DNA of 64,000 bases, taken from positions 319,615,919-319,679,918 of the forward strand of contig CM077643.1 of NCBI GenBank assembly GCA_039707465.1, given 5' to 3'. This DNA is from Rhabdophis nuchalis (lineage: Eukaryota; Chordata; Lepidosauria; Squamata; Natricidae). Shown piece after piece: positions 55,045 through 64,000 of this stretch. The notes below the pieces were generated by a model. That model was given only the letters and a program-made list of their open reading frames with translations. It made no database searches and was not told the DNA's origin. The translations under genes and the position numbers were made by a program. Position 1 is the stretch's first letter. Every line of letters begins with the position of its first letter.

Positions 55045-55349
55045 TGTTGGATTAGAAGAAGGATTCCGACTCAGGCATAGTCAAACAACAGGAATGTTTA
55101 TTCAGCAACTATTTACAATACACAAGGATCATTACTGGCAAGGTTTCCCTGCCTGACAGCAGTTTATATACAGCTTTCAGGCTGGAAACCTTTCCAGCAA
55201 GGCATCTGCAACATTGTTTCAGATCTCTAGACAGAATCCGGCCAGCCGCATCTTAGCCAATCAGACGCGGCTGCCGGCTCCATTCCGGAATGCGGTAATT
55301 CAAAGTTCACCAGACTTGTTGGCACGGTCGTAAGCCTGAGGACTTAACA
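55045..55349 (-). mobile_element. solo LTR (gypsy-like)
   Basis: 305 bp bounded by TGTT..AACA on both strands (plus: TGTTGGATTA at 55045, GACTTAACA ending 55349). Flanked by the 5-bp duplication AGGAG (55040-55044 and 55350-55354). On minus it has a CCAAT-type box (55261-55257), TATATAAA (55170-55163) and AATAAA (55102-55097) in promoter-to-polyadenylation order. The internal part was lost by LTR recombination. The 5-bp duplication fits gypsy or some endogenous retroviruses; no coding remains to decide. Confidence 0.85.
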
Positions 55350-55382
55350 AGGAGGTTCCAATCTCAAATTGATGTACTAAAG

Positions 55383-55488
55383 CAGGGGTCTCCAACCTTT
55401 GCAACTTTAAGTCTGAAGGACTTCAGCTTCCAGAATTCTGGGAGCTGAAGTCCTTCAGACTTAAAGTTGCAAAGGTTGGAGACCCCTG
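55383..55488. mobile_element. palindromic hAT MITE, uninterrupted
   Basis: 106 bp, two arms of about 50 bp: CAGGGGTCTCCAACCTTTGC mirrored by GCAAAGGTTGGAGACCCCTG. Perfect 8-bp duplication TACTAAAG (55375-55382 and 55489-55496). The copy used here to define the family. Confidence 0.95.
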
Positions 55489-55744
55489 TACTAAAGGATG
55501 CCCAATACAGAGACAGTAACTTATTTAAAGATCAAAACAATGAAACATTACTGATAATGCATGTAGGTTAATTGAGAAAGCCAAAAAGTTACTAGAAAGA
55601 AGAAAATGAGAAAGGCATTGTCTCATGCAAAATCTATACACAATGCAGAAGGCTACAGAATGGAGAAACATGATAAAACAGATCAGCTTTGCGGTGAAAC
55701 AAGGCTACATACCTTCCCCTTTGTTGAACAACCTATATACTGAA

Positions 55745-55964
55745 TATAGCAATAGCAATAGCACTTAGACTTATATACCGCTACCCAGTACTTTACAGCC
55801 CTCTCTAAGCAGTTTACAGAGTCAGCATATTGCCCCCAACAATATGGGCCTTCATTTTACTGATTTCGGAAGGATGGAATGCTGAGTCAACCTTGAGCCA
55901 ACGAGAATCGAATTGCTGGCAGGTGGCAGAATTAGCCTGCAATACTGCATTTAATCACTGCACA
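55745..55964 (-). mobile_element. Sauria SINE, reversed, head truncated
   Basis: Tail TAGCAATAGCAATAGCACTT, then GCATATTGCCCCCAACAATA and the reversed B box region AATCGAATTGCTGG. The 5' head is cut off at the TA target of the next element. Confidence 0.85.
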
Positions 55965-55966
55965 TA

Positions 55967-56487
55967 CCATATTTTTCCAGAGTATAAGATGCACTGGAGT
56001 ATAAGACGCATCAAGATTTTGAAGAGGTAACTTTAAAAACAGATTTTGCACTCTGCTGACCTCCCAAACCCTCTGCATGCCTCTTTTTTTTTTTTTTGCC
56101 AAAAAAGGACATGCATTTAAGAGGCTTAAAGAGTTGTCCTGGGGGCTGTAGAGGGGAGGAAATGAGCAAAAAAATGTGCCATTTTTTTTTGCAAAAACAG
56201 GACTGTTTTATGCCCAAAAAGGGCATGCATAGCCTTTAAGAAGCTTGTAGAGAGCTCTTGGGGGGTGGGGTGGGGGGCAAAACAAACAAAAAACAGCCAA
56301 TTTTTGTCCTCCCCAGCTCCCAGGAGCACTTTGCAGGCCTCCCAAACGGTCTGCACATTCATTTTTGTGAAGGGGGTGGGGTTTCAGGAGGAGAAAAATG
56401 CTGTATTCAGTGTATAAGATGCACCCAGATTTTCACCCTTTTTGGGGGGAGGGGGGAAAGGTGTGTTTTATACTCTGAAAAATATGG
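55967..56487. mobile_element. TA-flanked MITE (CCATATTTTTCCAGAGTATAAG)
   Basis: The left end CCATATTTTTCCAGAGTATA and the reversed right end CCATATTTTTCAGAGTATAA are inverted, with TA at 55965-55966 and 56488-56489. GTATAAGATGCAC words recur near both ends. The termini resemble those of 53391-54294 (CCGTATTTATCGGCGTATAA), so the two are related families. Confidence 0.8.
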
Positions 56488-56651
56488 TATATATCAGACC
56501 AGCATTTGGGGAAAAAATTATGAAAATGCCATGATACATCTATACTTACAAAACCGCATTTCAGATACAAGATGTGAAGGTATGTTTTCTTCAGAAGTTT
56601 ATATTTCCGGGAAAGGTGGAAGGAAAGAAGAGGATGACCACCAACAAGTTT

Positions 56652-56714
56652 TAGTTTATTCAGTTTATTCAAATTCATACCCCGCACCTTCTCCAAAAAG
56701 GACCCAGGGCGGTA
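56652..56714 (-). mobile_element. L2 3' tail fragment
   Basis: Plus strand: ATACCCCGCACCTTCTCC, AAAAAGGACCCAGGGCGG. Only the last ~60 bp of an L2 remain. Confidence 0.7.
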
Positions 56715-57160
56715 GTAGCAGCCAAATGGAATTCCGGTGGCAATTGCTGCACAACTGGAAAATCTGAAGGGCCAAATTGGAAACAGATTCTCTAAGGAAA
56801 TGTTCGTTCATGTTCAGAGTCAACTCTGTCTTGATGGTAAATGATCAAAGGATCTATGTGTGCATTTCTTAAAAAAAACATTGAAAACAAGACATTTCAC
56901 AATAGCACAGATGAAATTTTATAGGGGCAGCAGTAACAAAAAACCATGTGAAACAAACATTTGTTTTATTGTTCTTAACAAATACAAACAATGAAAATAT
57001 CATTCATTAGGAACGGGAGGTAAAAGGCCTATTGAAGTCTACACTGCTTGAACTAATGTGAAAGGCTTTCTCTTTCCCCATCCAATAAACTGTATTACCT
57101 AATAGGTATATTTTATAATGAATAGAGAAAATGAAAAATGAATTTTCTAATTTGGACTAC
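56715..57160. other. no recognisable gene
   Basis: Nothing identified. Confidence 0.35.
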
Positions 57161-57168
57161 ATCTAGAG

Positions 57169-57303
57169 CAGAGGTTCCCAAACTTGGCAACTTTAAGACT
57201 TGTGGGCTTCATTTCCCAGAATTCTCCAGCCAGCACAGCTGGCTGGAGAATTCTAGGAGTTGAAGTCCACAAGTCTTAAAGTTGCCAAGTTTGGGAACCT
57301 CTT
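57169..57303. mobile_element. palindromic hAT MITE, variant family
   Basis: CAGAGGTTCCCAAACTTGGC mirrored by GCCAAGTTTGGGAACCTCTT. Perfect 8-bp duplication ATCTAGAG (57161-57168 and 57304-57311). The last base is mutated G to T. The centre has CCAGCCAGCACAGCTGGCTGG, itself a palindrome. Confidence 0.92.
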
Positions 57304-57311
57304 ATCTAGAG

Positions 57312-58405
57312 TCTACATTCAAAGACCTGAGAGAAAATTATCTAGAAAGCAGAAATTAAATTATTTTAAAATACCACAGTCCCCAGAACACAGCTGCTGT
57401 AATGCTCCAAACTGTGTTTCTGATGCAAGATTTTGGGGCCCTCCGCTATGGTATCTCCTGCTATATTTTCTGAATGTTTCCAGCAATTGATGCTGATGGA
57501 CAGATACTTAATCCTTTGGGATTTAATCCGTTAATTGAGATTATTCTAAAACCATTTATCCACTCACCACTCTCCTCATTACTGTTATTTACATAAAACA
57601 ATGGATGGATGATTCAACTTGTTATAAATCGCTAATGAGGAAATGAGAAAGGTCTCTCTTAGCCAGTTAAATTTCATGAATATTCTTAGTCTCCCCTCCC
57701 TTTTTAAAAAATTGACATGAAAGGATGTGTGAAAAGTTTTAAACAGCTTCTTAGGCACAGTAAGTGAACAAATTAAGTCTCAATCTAGAGAAAATCAGGG
57801 ATGGCAACCTATCCTTTGAGAGATCAGATATAATTCTTAGGATTACTGTTGGATTCCTTAGTGCTCCCAGGAAGTCAGAGAGCAGCTTTGCTGAGAAACA
57901 ACTTTGAACATTTTTGTCTGATATGCTAACTGTTTCTTTGGGAGGAAATGGAAGGCCTACCGATAGAGATTCACATAGGAATAGTCTCTTGTTTAATCTG
58001 TAATATATTCTAAAATGCTATTATTAAAATGTTAGATGTTAGGGTGAAATGTAATGCCTAAAATGTTTTTTTTTGGAATAAGACACTAACTGATATAAAT
58101 GTCTCTTAATTAGTTCCTATATAAAGTACAAAGTGTTGGTTATGACACTTTAGAATACTGAATGGTTTGGAAAGTATTGGAAAGATTACCTTTTCCCATA
58201 TGTACCGATCATTAATTTATTATTATAATGAGAAAACCATTTAATGTTTAACTATCTTTAGAAGATAGATTGGTGGCTGCTCAGGGGAGACTTTTCTGTT
58301 TCGCTCTTTTTGGTTTTTAATGGTTCTCACAAGTTAGTATGATTTTAACTTCTAGGTTTCTTTAAAAAAAGGATAATCTTTTGTAATATTTTTTAGGTTT
58401 TGCCT

Positions 58406-58411
<6 letters not shown>
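57312..58411. other. no recognisable gene
   Basis: A/T-rich, single-copy-looking DNA. Confidence 0.35.
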
Positions 58412-58439
<28 letters not shown>

Positions 58440-58493
58440 AGAAAGAAAGAAAGAAAGAAAGAAAGAGAAAGAAAGAAAGAAAGAGAAAGAAAG

Positions 58494-58552
<59 letters not shown>

Positions 58553-58553
58553 A
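58412..58553 (+). repeat. (GAAA)n microsatellite
   Basis: About 35 GAAA units with occasional GAGAAA interruptions. Confidence 0.95.
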
Positions 58554-59064
58554 CCTTTTTAATGGCTCCACTACAGGGCCACTAAAAAAATGGGAACTGC
58601 AAAAACCTTACTACCCAAAATGAAGTATTCCCACGCTTGGGGGGGTTCCTTTGAATTTGGAGTCAATGGCTGTCAAAAAGAGGAGAGATCCTTTAAAACA
58701 GCTTGGTGTTTTTAATATTCTTGCAAAGGATAAAGTCAGACTGGCTCAAGAGACTGACTAGACTGGACCTTTTCTTAGTTCCCAAGATTGGGCAAAGCAC
58801 CACTCTTAGAGGGTTCATATGCTATTTTATAGGGCCTCTGATTTTGAAGACAATTTCTCATTCAAGACCTGGTGAGTCCAAGTCTGGCTGGAGAAAAAAA
58901 GTAATTTCAGAATGGACATAAGGAGATTTGGCTGACATCAAGACATCGTTTGAACAGGACACCAGATAAGCAAATGGATTAACAGACTGCAGTCTTCCCT
59001 ACTACAAGAAGTCCTTCTTTCACTTAGCTGAATATCTACATAATAATCTGAATATCTACATATG
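58554..59064. other. no recognisable gene
   Basis: No element ends or domains; a 72-codon frame at 58703-58921 lacks features. Confidence 0.35.
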
Positions 59065-59072
59065 CACTAACC

Positions 59073-59384
59073 CAGGGGTCCCCAACTTTTTTTGCACCAG
59101 GGACCGGTTTCATTTTAAAGAAAATTCTGTGGACCGGCTGGCGTAGAGGAGGAGCAGGGGGGGGACAGGCGGTGCATGCACACGCAGGGGGAGGAGTCGG
59201 CTCGCTCGGTCCTCTAGGGCCTCCAACAGTGCGAACGGCCGCGCCTGCGCTCTCCCGCATCCGGCGTGCGCTCTGCCCAGGGGGCTGCTCCTTCCTCCCT
59301 CCTCCTCCTCTCCAGCCCTGCGGCCCGGTTCCTATCAAGCCACGGACCGGCACTGGTCCACGGACCGGGGGTTGGGGATCCCTG
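59073..59384. mobile_element. hAT (Charlie-like) element with GC-rich interior
   Basis: CAGGGGTCCCCAACTTTTTT on the left; right end, reversed, CAGGGATCCCCAACCCCCGG. Perfect 8-bp duplication CACTAACC (59065-59072 and 59385-59392). Sub-terminal ACCGGTTTC and GGTCCACGGACCGGGG words are typical of Charlie-type hAT ends. The interior word GCTCTGCCCAGGGGGCTGC followed by a TCC-rich run also occurs, inverted, at 19217-19260 within another hAT element. Confidence 0.9.
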
Positions 59385-59719
59385 CACTAACCCATTCAAA
59401 TGTTTTGCAGATTGTTTATCCTACAATTTTCATTTTATTTTGCTGATTAATTTCTTCTTTGGAATTAATGCTGGCTGGGGAATTCTGGGAGCTGAAATCC
59501 AACTAACTTTTTACCAAAGAATTAATAGTCACAAGTTTGACTCAAAACAATGACAGAGTGATATGGGGGCATATTAATCTCTAGAGAACACTCTATTACA
59601 GATGTCCAAGTGACCATTTTGAAAAAAAAATAACATAAGATTCTAATATCCCTATTGACTGAGAGATTGTGGAACACACATACTTCAAAAGGTTCCAAAC
59701 TATCTCAAAAGGTCTAAAC

Positions 59720-59945
59720 CAGGGGTAGTCAACCTTTTTATACCTACTTCCCACTTTTGTATCTCTGTTAGTAGTAAAATTTTCTAACCGCCCACCAGTT
59801 CCCCAGTAATGGTGATTTATAAAGTAGGGTAGTCAATTAAATTAAAAAAAGGAAAGTGCTTCAATATCGGACAAAACCCCTACCGCCCACCATGAAAGCT
59901 GGAACGCCCACTAGTGGGTGGTAGGGAACAGGTTGACTACCACTG
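59720..59945. mobile_element. hAT MITE (CAGGGGTAGTCAACC family)
   Basis: CAGGGGTAGTCAACCTTTTT mirrored by ACAGGTTGACTACCACTG. Perfect 8-bp duplication GTCTAAAC (59712-59719 and 59946-59953). Internal CCGCCCACC and GCCCACTAGTGGGTGG. Confidence 0.92.
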
Positions 59946-60099
59946 GTCTAAACAAATAGAACAGGTTTTTATTATTTATTACAATTACTAATTGCTACTT
60001 GTAATCTCTCACATCTACATTACTAATCCCTCTTTCCCTCTGTCCCTCCCTCCCTACTGCTCAACCTAATTTAAATCCTGTATCACTTAAGCCACTTTA

Positions 60100-60180
60100 T
60101 GCATCTGATGAAGTGAGCTGCAGCTTAGGCCATTTAATAACATTTGTTAATCCGAAGAGCTGCTACCAGACTCCTTTGGA
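60100..60180 (+). mobile_element. decayed hammerhead-like/Penelope-like 3' fragment (candidate)
   Basis: GCATCTGATGA (60101-60111) carries the CUGAUGA core, followed by a stem GTGAGCTG/CAGCTTAG (60113-60128). The expected GAAA is replaced by GCCA, so it cannot cleave. ATAACATTTGTTAATCC and GAGCTGCTACCAGACTCC follow, a layout I associate with amniote Penelope-like ends. Confidence 0.35.
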
Positions 60181-60547
60181 TTCCTATTCTATTAATTTAA
60201 ATACTGCTGTGCTCAATGAAGAGAACAAATGGCTAGTTCCTCCCACTTATGACTGCAGGACTGTAACTTTGTTGCTCGTATCCTTACGGTTTCAACTGAT
60301 ATTGTTTCCTGATTGCTTATTTGTACCCTATGACTATCATTTAGTGTTGTACCGTATGATTCTCAGTGAATGTATCTTTTCTTTTATGTACACTGAGAGA
60401 GTATGTACCAAAGACAAATTCCTTGTGTGTCCAATCACACTTGGCCAATAAAGAATTCTATTCTATTCTATTCTGTTCTATTCTATTCTATTCTATTCTA
60501 TTCTATTCTAGTCTAGTCTAGTCTAGTCTAGTCTATTTTATTATATT
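60181..60547 (+). mobile_element. CR1-like 3' end seeding a (TTCTA)n microsatellite
   Basis: Ends GACAAATTCCTTGTGTGTCC, AATCACACTTGGCCAATAAA, GAATTC and then (TTCTA)n, shifting to (TCTAG)n (60467-60547). (TTCTA)n is (AATAG)n on the other strand; pentamers of this type attached to CR1 (Snake1/L3-type) tails are reported from advanced snakes. No coding frame. Confidence 0.6.
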
Positions 60548-61205
60548 CTATCTGGTTGAATAAACACAATGACCGATATCTTTGTATTCAACACAGATAT
60601 ATATATATATTTCATTGTGGGTAGCCAGCAAATCTGAAATTAAGTTTAGTAATTCTCCAAGTCAAATAAAGATCTGATGTAAGACTGGATTGAGGTGCAG
60701 AATGATAAGAAAACAGAAACAGAGAACTAATTCCTAAAAGTACAGTTTGAATAGAAAGGAGACACATGGCACTTGTACCAATGAAGTAAGAGGAACTTGG
60801 ATGCAATTCTAGGAAATGTGGCTTTCCTGTCTGCAATACTGATTTATTTATAGAGCAAAATGAATGAGAATCCCTCTTTCTTCACTAAGATTGTATTTTT
60901 ACAGCTCCCCAGGAAAAGTTGTGCAATAGCTTTTCTACCGGAAAATGTAATTTCTCCCATAAATATGAAAACCAACAACAAAAGTGTCTCCAGACTGCTG
61001 TTTGATGTTTCCTTGGGCAGCTTCCACCTGCCCAGAAATCCATCAACACATGCATTTTTAGTTAACAATCCTGTTCAGCTCAGACAAATATATTTAATCA
61101 GTGGCAAGCAGTTTCATTCCCTCCATTAACAAATTGTAATTAAAAACAAAAAAAAGCTGATTATTATTCTCCAAAGTGTTTACTTGCTTGTTACAGTATT
61201 TATTT
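60548..61205. other. no recognisable gene
   Basis: Short frames; an 89-codon frame at 60860-61129 shows no domain. Confidence 0.35.
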
Positions 61206-61394
61206 GTTACAGTTATAGCCTTCCTTTTTTGGAAAAGGGCAGCATGATACACATGGACATCTCCTATATGTAATTCTATTCATATGACTATTATCCTTGA
61301 GGTAGGTTGGACAGAGAAGAAATGACCAGCCTAAAATCACTTATGAACACCATTGTCAAGTGAGGGTTTGAACTTGGATCTCCAGTGGAAGACT
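61206..61394 (-). mobile_element. MIR-like SINE, reversed
   Basis: TTGAGGTAGGTTGGACAGAG, GACCAGCCTAAAATCAC and GGGTTTGAACTTGGATCTCC follow the order of a reversed MIR/CORE SINE: 'caaggtcac' core before the B-box complement. Diverged. Confidence 0.45.
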
Positions 61395-61396
61395 TA

Positions 61397-61556
61397 TTTT
61401 ATTTATTTATTTTTATTTTATTAAATTTATACCCCGCCCTTCTCCTACAAAAGGACCCAGGGCAGCACACAGGAAAATTAAAAATCAGAACATACATACA
61501 TAAATAAACCAATTATTAAAACCCAATTAAATTAAATTACCCCGTGCTAAAACATG
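61397..61556 (-). mobile_element. L2 LINE 3' UTR fragment
   Basis: Plus: (ATTT)-rich tail, TATACCCCGCCCTTCTCC, AAAAGGACCCAGGGCAGC, then the A/T-rich UTR with CCCGTGCTAAAAC. It resembles the copy ending at 49262. Confidence 0.8.
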
Positions 61557-61935
61557 AATTGGGTTGAGCAGGCCTGAACAATATATGGCCTTTAGGTCAC
61601 ATGCATCCTGCTAAGAACCCTTCTGCAACCCACCAGAAATTTTTAAATAAATTATCACCGCTGCCACTGTCACTATCACTTTCAGGCCTTATCACTAATG
61701 CCACTCCTAGCTTCAGCACTGTAGCCACTAAACAGATGACCGGTGTACCAAATATTTCTTGATGGCCACCAAGGATTTTTAATGTATTAATACGGTCCTT
61801 GTGCAGGCCTGGGCTAGAACATTAATTCCTATATGATTTCAAGTTTCCCAGGGATCCTTATCTGAAATGAGTTCTTCTGGTGGCAATAAGATTTGATGGG
61901 TGTTCTTAGGTTGTCCTGAATATCAAGGTGATATT
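61557..61935. other. no recognisable gene
   Basis: A short segment with CAGGCCTG words around 61575 and 61807 may be a decayed hAT element; ends are not convincing. Confidence 0.3.
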
Positions 61936-62187
61936 CAGCCGGTTTGGACCGGTCTCCTGAACCGGTTGTGAAAATCGCAGGCCTGCCCACCCACCCTGGC
62001 TGTATGGTATCCTGTTTAGGCACCTTTTTGAGGCTGAGTACATGCGTAGATGGTGCATGTGTGAGCAAAGTGCATGTGTGGAAGGCCGGGTGCATTTATG
62101 GAAGGCGCACATGCGCCAACTTTGCATGTGCATGCACACAAAGCACTGAGGTGAACCAGTAGTAATGAAATGTGCAACCCACCACTG
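61936..62187. mobile_element. hAT MITE (CAGNGGTGGGTT family), decayed left end
   Basis: The right end TGTGCAACCCACCACTG is clear. The left end CAGCCGGTTTGGACCGGTC is close to the sub-terminal part of sister copies. GCGCACATGCGCC lies inside. No clean duplication. Confidence 0.55.
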
Positions 62188-62429
62188 CTCTCTTTATTCC
62201 CTTCTGAGGTTGATACATATTTTGCATTAAATGGAAGCCTGAGATGAGCAGTGTAGGGATTGCCAGGTCATTTTGGTGACACTGCAAAGAAAAAAAAATC
62301 TAGAAAGGAAGCAGCAATACTTGAAGAGACAATGTCACTAATAAAGCTGAAATAATGATCTGGGACAAGATAATCTGCCTTTTTTTTTTCCAAAAAAAAT
62401 ATCTGTCCTTAATGGCTTTTCTTTCTTTT

Positions 62430-62636
62430 GTTCAATTATGTCTGATTCTTTTGGAAAGTCACTACAGTTCCTTGACAAGGTTGTTCAGAAGTGGTTTGCC
62501 CTTACCTCCATCCCAGGGCTAAAAGGAAATGACTAGCTCAAGGTCAGCCAGCTGGCATTGTGCCTAAGGCAAACCCACAACTCACAGTCCCTCAGCTACT
62601 AGTCTGATGACTAAACCCTTACACAAAGTCACTCTC
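62430..62636 (-). mobile_element. old tRNA-derived (MIR-like) SINE, reversed
   Basis: TTGACAAGGTTGTTCAGAAG, GACTAGCTCAAGGTCAGCC and GCTACTAGTCTGATGACTAA parallel the copy at 3388-3562. Confidence 0.45.
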
Positions 62637-63445
62637 TAATGGCTAGCACACACAACCTCAAATTAAAATTGGAGGTCATTTGGTACATATATGAGAAACT
62701 ATAATGAAGAAACATTGCAATCTTCCAGTTTCGGTGACGATAAATTCAAGATTATTGAAATGCTAACATTGTTATATATTATTTACATGTTACACTATCT
62801 CAAACTTAATTTTGTTACTGAATGCCAATGCAAACCAATAATTCAATGATATAAACAGATAATAATTAGAAGAGATAGAAAAACATTATGTGTATTGTTG
62901 TGTAGATGGGTAGTAACATCTGTGGTTTCCCCTCATATTCTACTGGAGTACATTTAAGTGTAATTTAAGACTGAATAACTCAGCATGATTAGGAAATTGA
63001 AAGAGGAAGTTTATAATAAAAATGAATTTCAGAGGTAAGCAAAATTTTATTTTATGTGAGAATGCAATCTCTTGATTGATATAACTTTTTCTATCTGCTA
63101 CTACTTTGTCATGATAGTTTAAAACTTTAAAGTCTCCATACAATTATTAGTCCATTAGCATACTTGATTGCATGCTATCAAGAGTCACTGGCTTGTGACA
63201 TGGGCAACATATAAATTTGCTGAATAAATAAAAACATCAATTGTGTGGATAGAATATAATAAAAATGCCTTTACCTAGTGCCAAACTGATGCCAATGTAG
63301 GTACTAGTTGATTCTCTCTGGAGAGGCAATTACATAAATAATTACATAAACCAATTTCATTGTAATTTTAGTACAATGACAATAAAGATGATGATGATGA
63401 TGATGATTATCTTTATTCATAAAATATAAAACTCAGCCAACTGAA
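62637..63445. other. no gene; (GAT)n run
   Basis: (GATGAT)n at about 63386-63408; otherwise A/T-rich DNA. Confidence 0.4.
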
Positions 63446-63650
63446 CATTTTAGTTCTTATTTTTTATTTAAATTTATATCCCGCCCTTCTCCACAGAGGA
63501 CCCAGGGCGGCGTACAGGAAATTTAAAAACATACGAATACAAAGATAAATATATAATTTAAAATAAATATTAAACATTCCCATCCTGTACTAAAACCAAA
63601 TTTAAAATACCCAATTTAAAACTTCCTAAAAGTCCCCACGGGACTTAAAA
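63446..63650 (-). mobile_element. L2 LINE 3' UTR fragment
   Basis: Plus: TTATATCCCGCCCTTCTCC, ACAGAGGACCCAGGGCGGCG, TACAGGAAATTTAAAAAC, ending with AGTCCCCACGGGACTT at the junction with the R4 fragment. The CCACGGGGAC form matches the copy at 723-1485. Confidence 0.85.
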
Positions 63651-63664
63651 ATGCATATTACAAA

Positions 63665-64000
63665 TACTATTGACTGGTGCTAATTGTTGATACAGTTTGC
63701 TGCCAGCATCCTAGGTATCAACCAAGTATCTTCGTAGAATATAAGATGTTCCAAGTAGCGCCGTTTTTGGTAGTTCCACTGGTGTTATTGCAAGAAGCTG
63801 CAATTTGCTGAGATATTTATTAAAATTCTTGGACATGGTGCCAAGTGCCCCGATGACAATGGATGTCACTGTGACATGCTTCATCCATAGCTGTGTAGTT
63901 TCAATGGCCAGGTTGCGATATTTCATGATTTTTTCTAGTTTTTTTTCTTCGACTCTGGCATCTCCAGGAACAGCGATATCAATGAACTGTACACTTCGGC
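63665..64000 (-). pseudogene. R4-clade LINE C-terminus, continues past window edge
   Basis: Minus from the edge: VQFIDIAVPGDARVEEKKLE, KIMKYRNLAIETTQLW, VIGALGTMSKNFNKYLSKL and LLGTSYILRRYLVDT with a stop at 63711. The 96 residues are open, with FIDIAVPGD of the restriction-like endonuclease intact, so this copy is better preserved than the two at 36-37.9 kb. The 5' part lies beyond the right edge. Confidence 0.8.

Overview
This window is repeat-rich vertebrate genomic DNA, most likely from a squamate reptile and probably a snake. The repeat content supports this: Sauria-type tRNA-derived SINEs, L2-clade LINEs, CR1 copies with pentamer tails including a (TTCTA)n/(AATAG)n tail of the kind described for snake CR1, Bov-B (RTE) fragments, R4-clade LINE fragments with a restriction-like endonuclease, an L1 tail, many hAT and TA-flanked DNA transposons, one gypsy-like solo LTR and very many microsatellites. 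I could not support any host protein-coding exon, rRNA or cellular tRNA. Nearly all long open frames lie in LINEs or in low-complexity arrays.

Layout. 0-5 kb: L2 fragments, a TA-flanked MITE, an 850-bp CTAC/CT minisatellite and a Sauria SINE. 5-8 kb: a fold-back element around (AAAT)n, a Penelope-like terminal fragment, a small inverted-repeat element carrying a complete hammerhead-ribozyme motif on the minus strand (6283-6329), and an L2 copy. 9.9-15.1 kb: several hAT elements with exact 8-bp target duplications, one split by a CR1. 15.5-21.2 kb: a Bov-B fragment, an L2 copy, and a 2.0-kb hAT element (18837-20839) inserted in another L2. 22-26.3 kb: a candidate LTR split by a hAT MITE, a decayed L2-like reverse transcriptase, a CR1, and an L2 nested in a palindromic MITE. 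28.6-31.5 kb: hAT composite sequence and a second Bov-B. 31.5-45.7 kb is the least repetitive part, with Sauria SINEs, a CR1, and tandem R4 remnants at 36-37.9 kb. 45.7-49.3 kb: the best LINE, an L2 whose 604-codon reverse-transcriptase frame is open and which is split from its endonuclease part by a 5'-truncated L1. 49.6-60.6 kb: palindromic MITEs, hAT elements, a SPIN-like element, a 904-bp TA-flanked transposon with perfect 27-bp inverted termini, a solo LTR and a CR1 pentamer tail. The right edge holds L2 and R4 3' ends.

How the parts relate. LINEs supply the enzymes for SINE movement (Bov-B is the accepted partner of Sauria SINEs), and the DNA elements here are all non-autonomous. The two strongest observations are the canonical type-I hammerhead motif inside a tRNA-headed inverted-repeat element, and a GC-rich/purine-array module that recurs inside transposons with unrelated ends (18837-20839, 53391-54294 and partly 59073-59384), which looks like repeated capture or exchange of cargo between DNA transposons. 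Nested insertions give a relative order of events at several sites.
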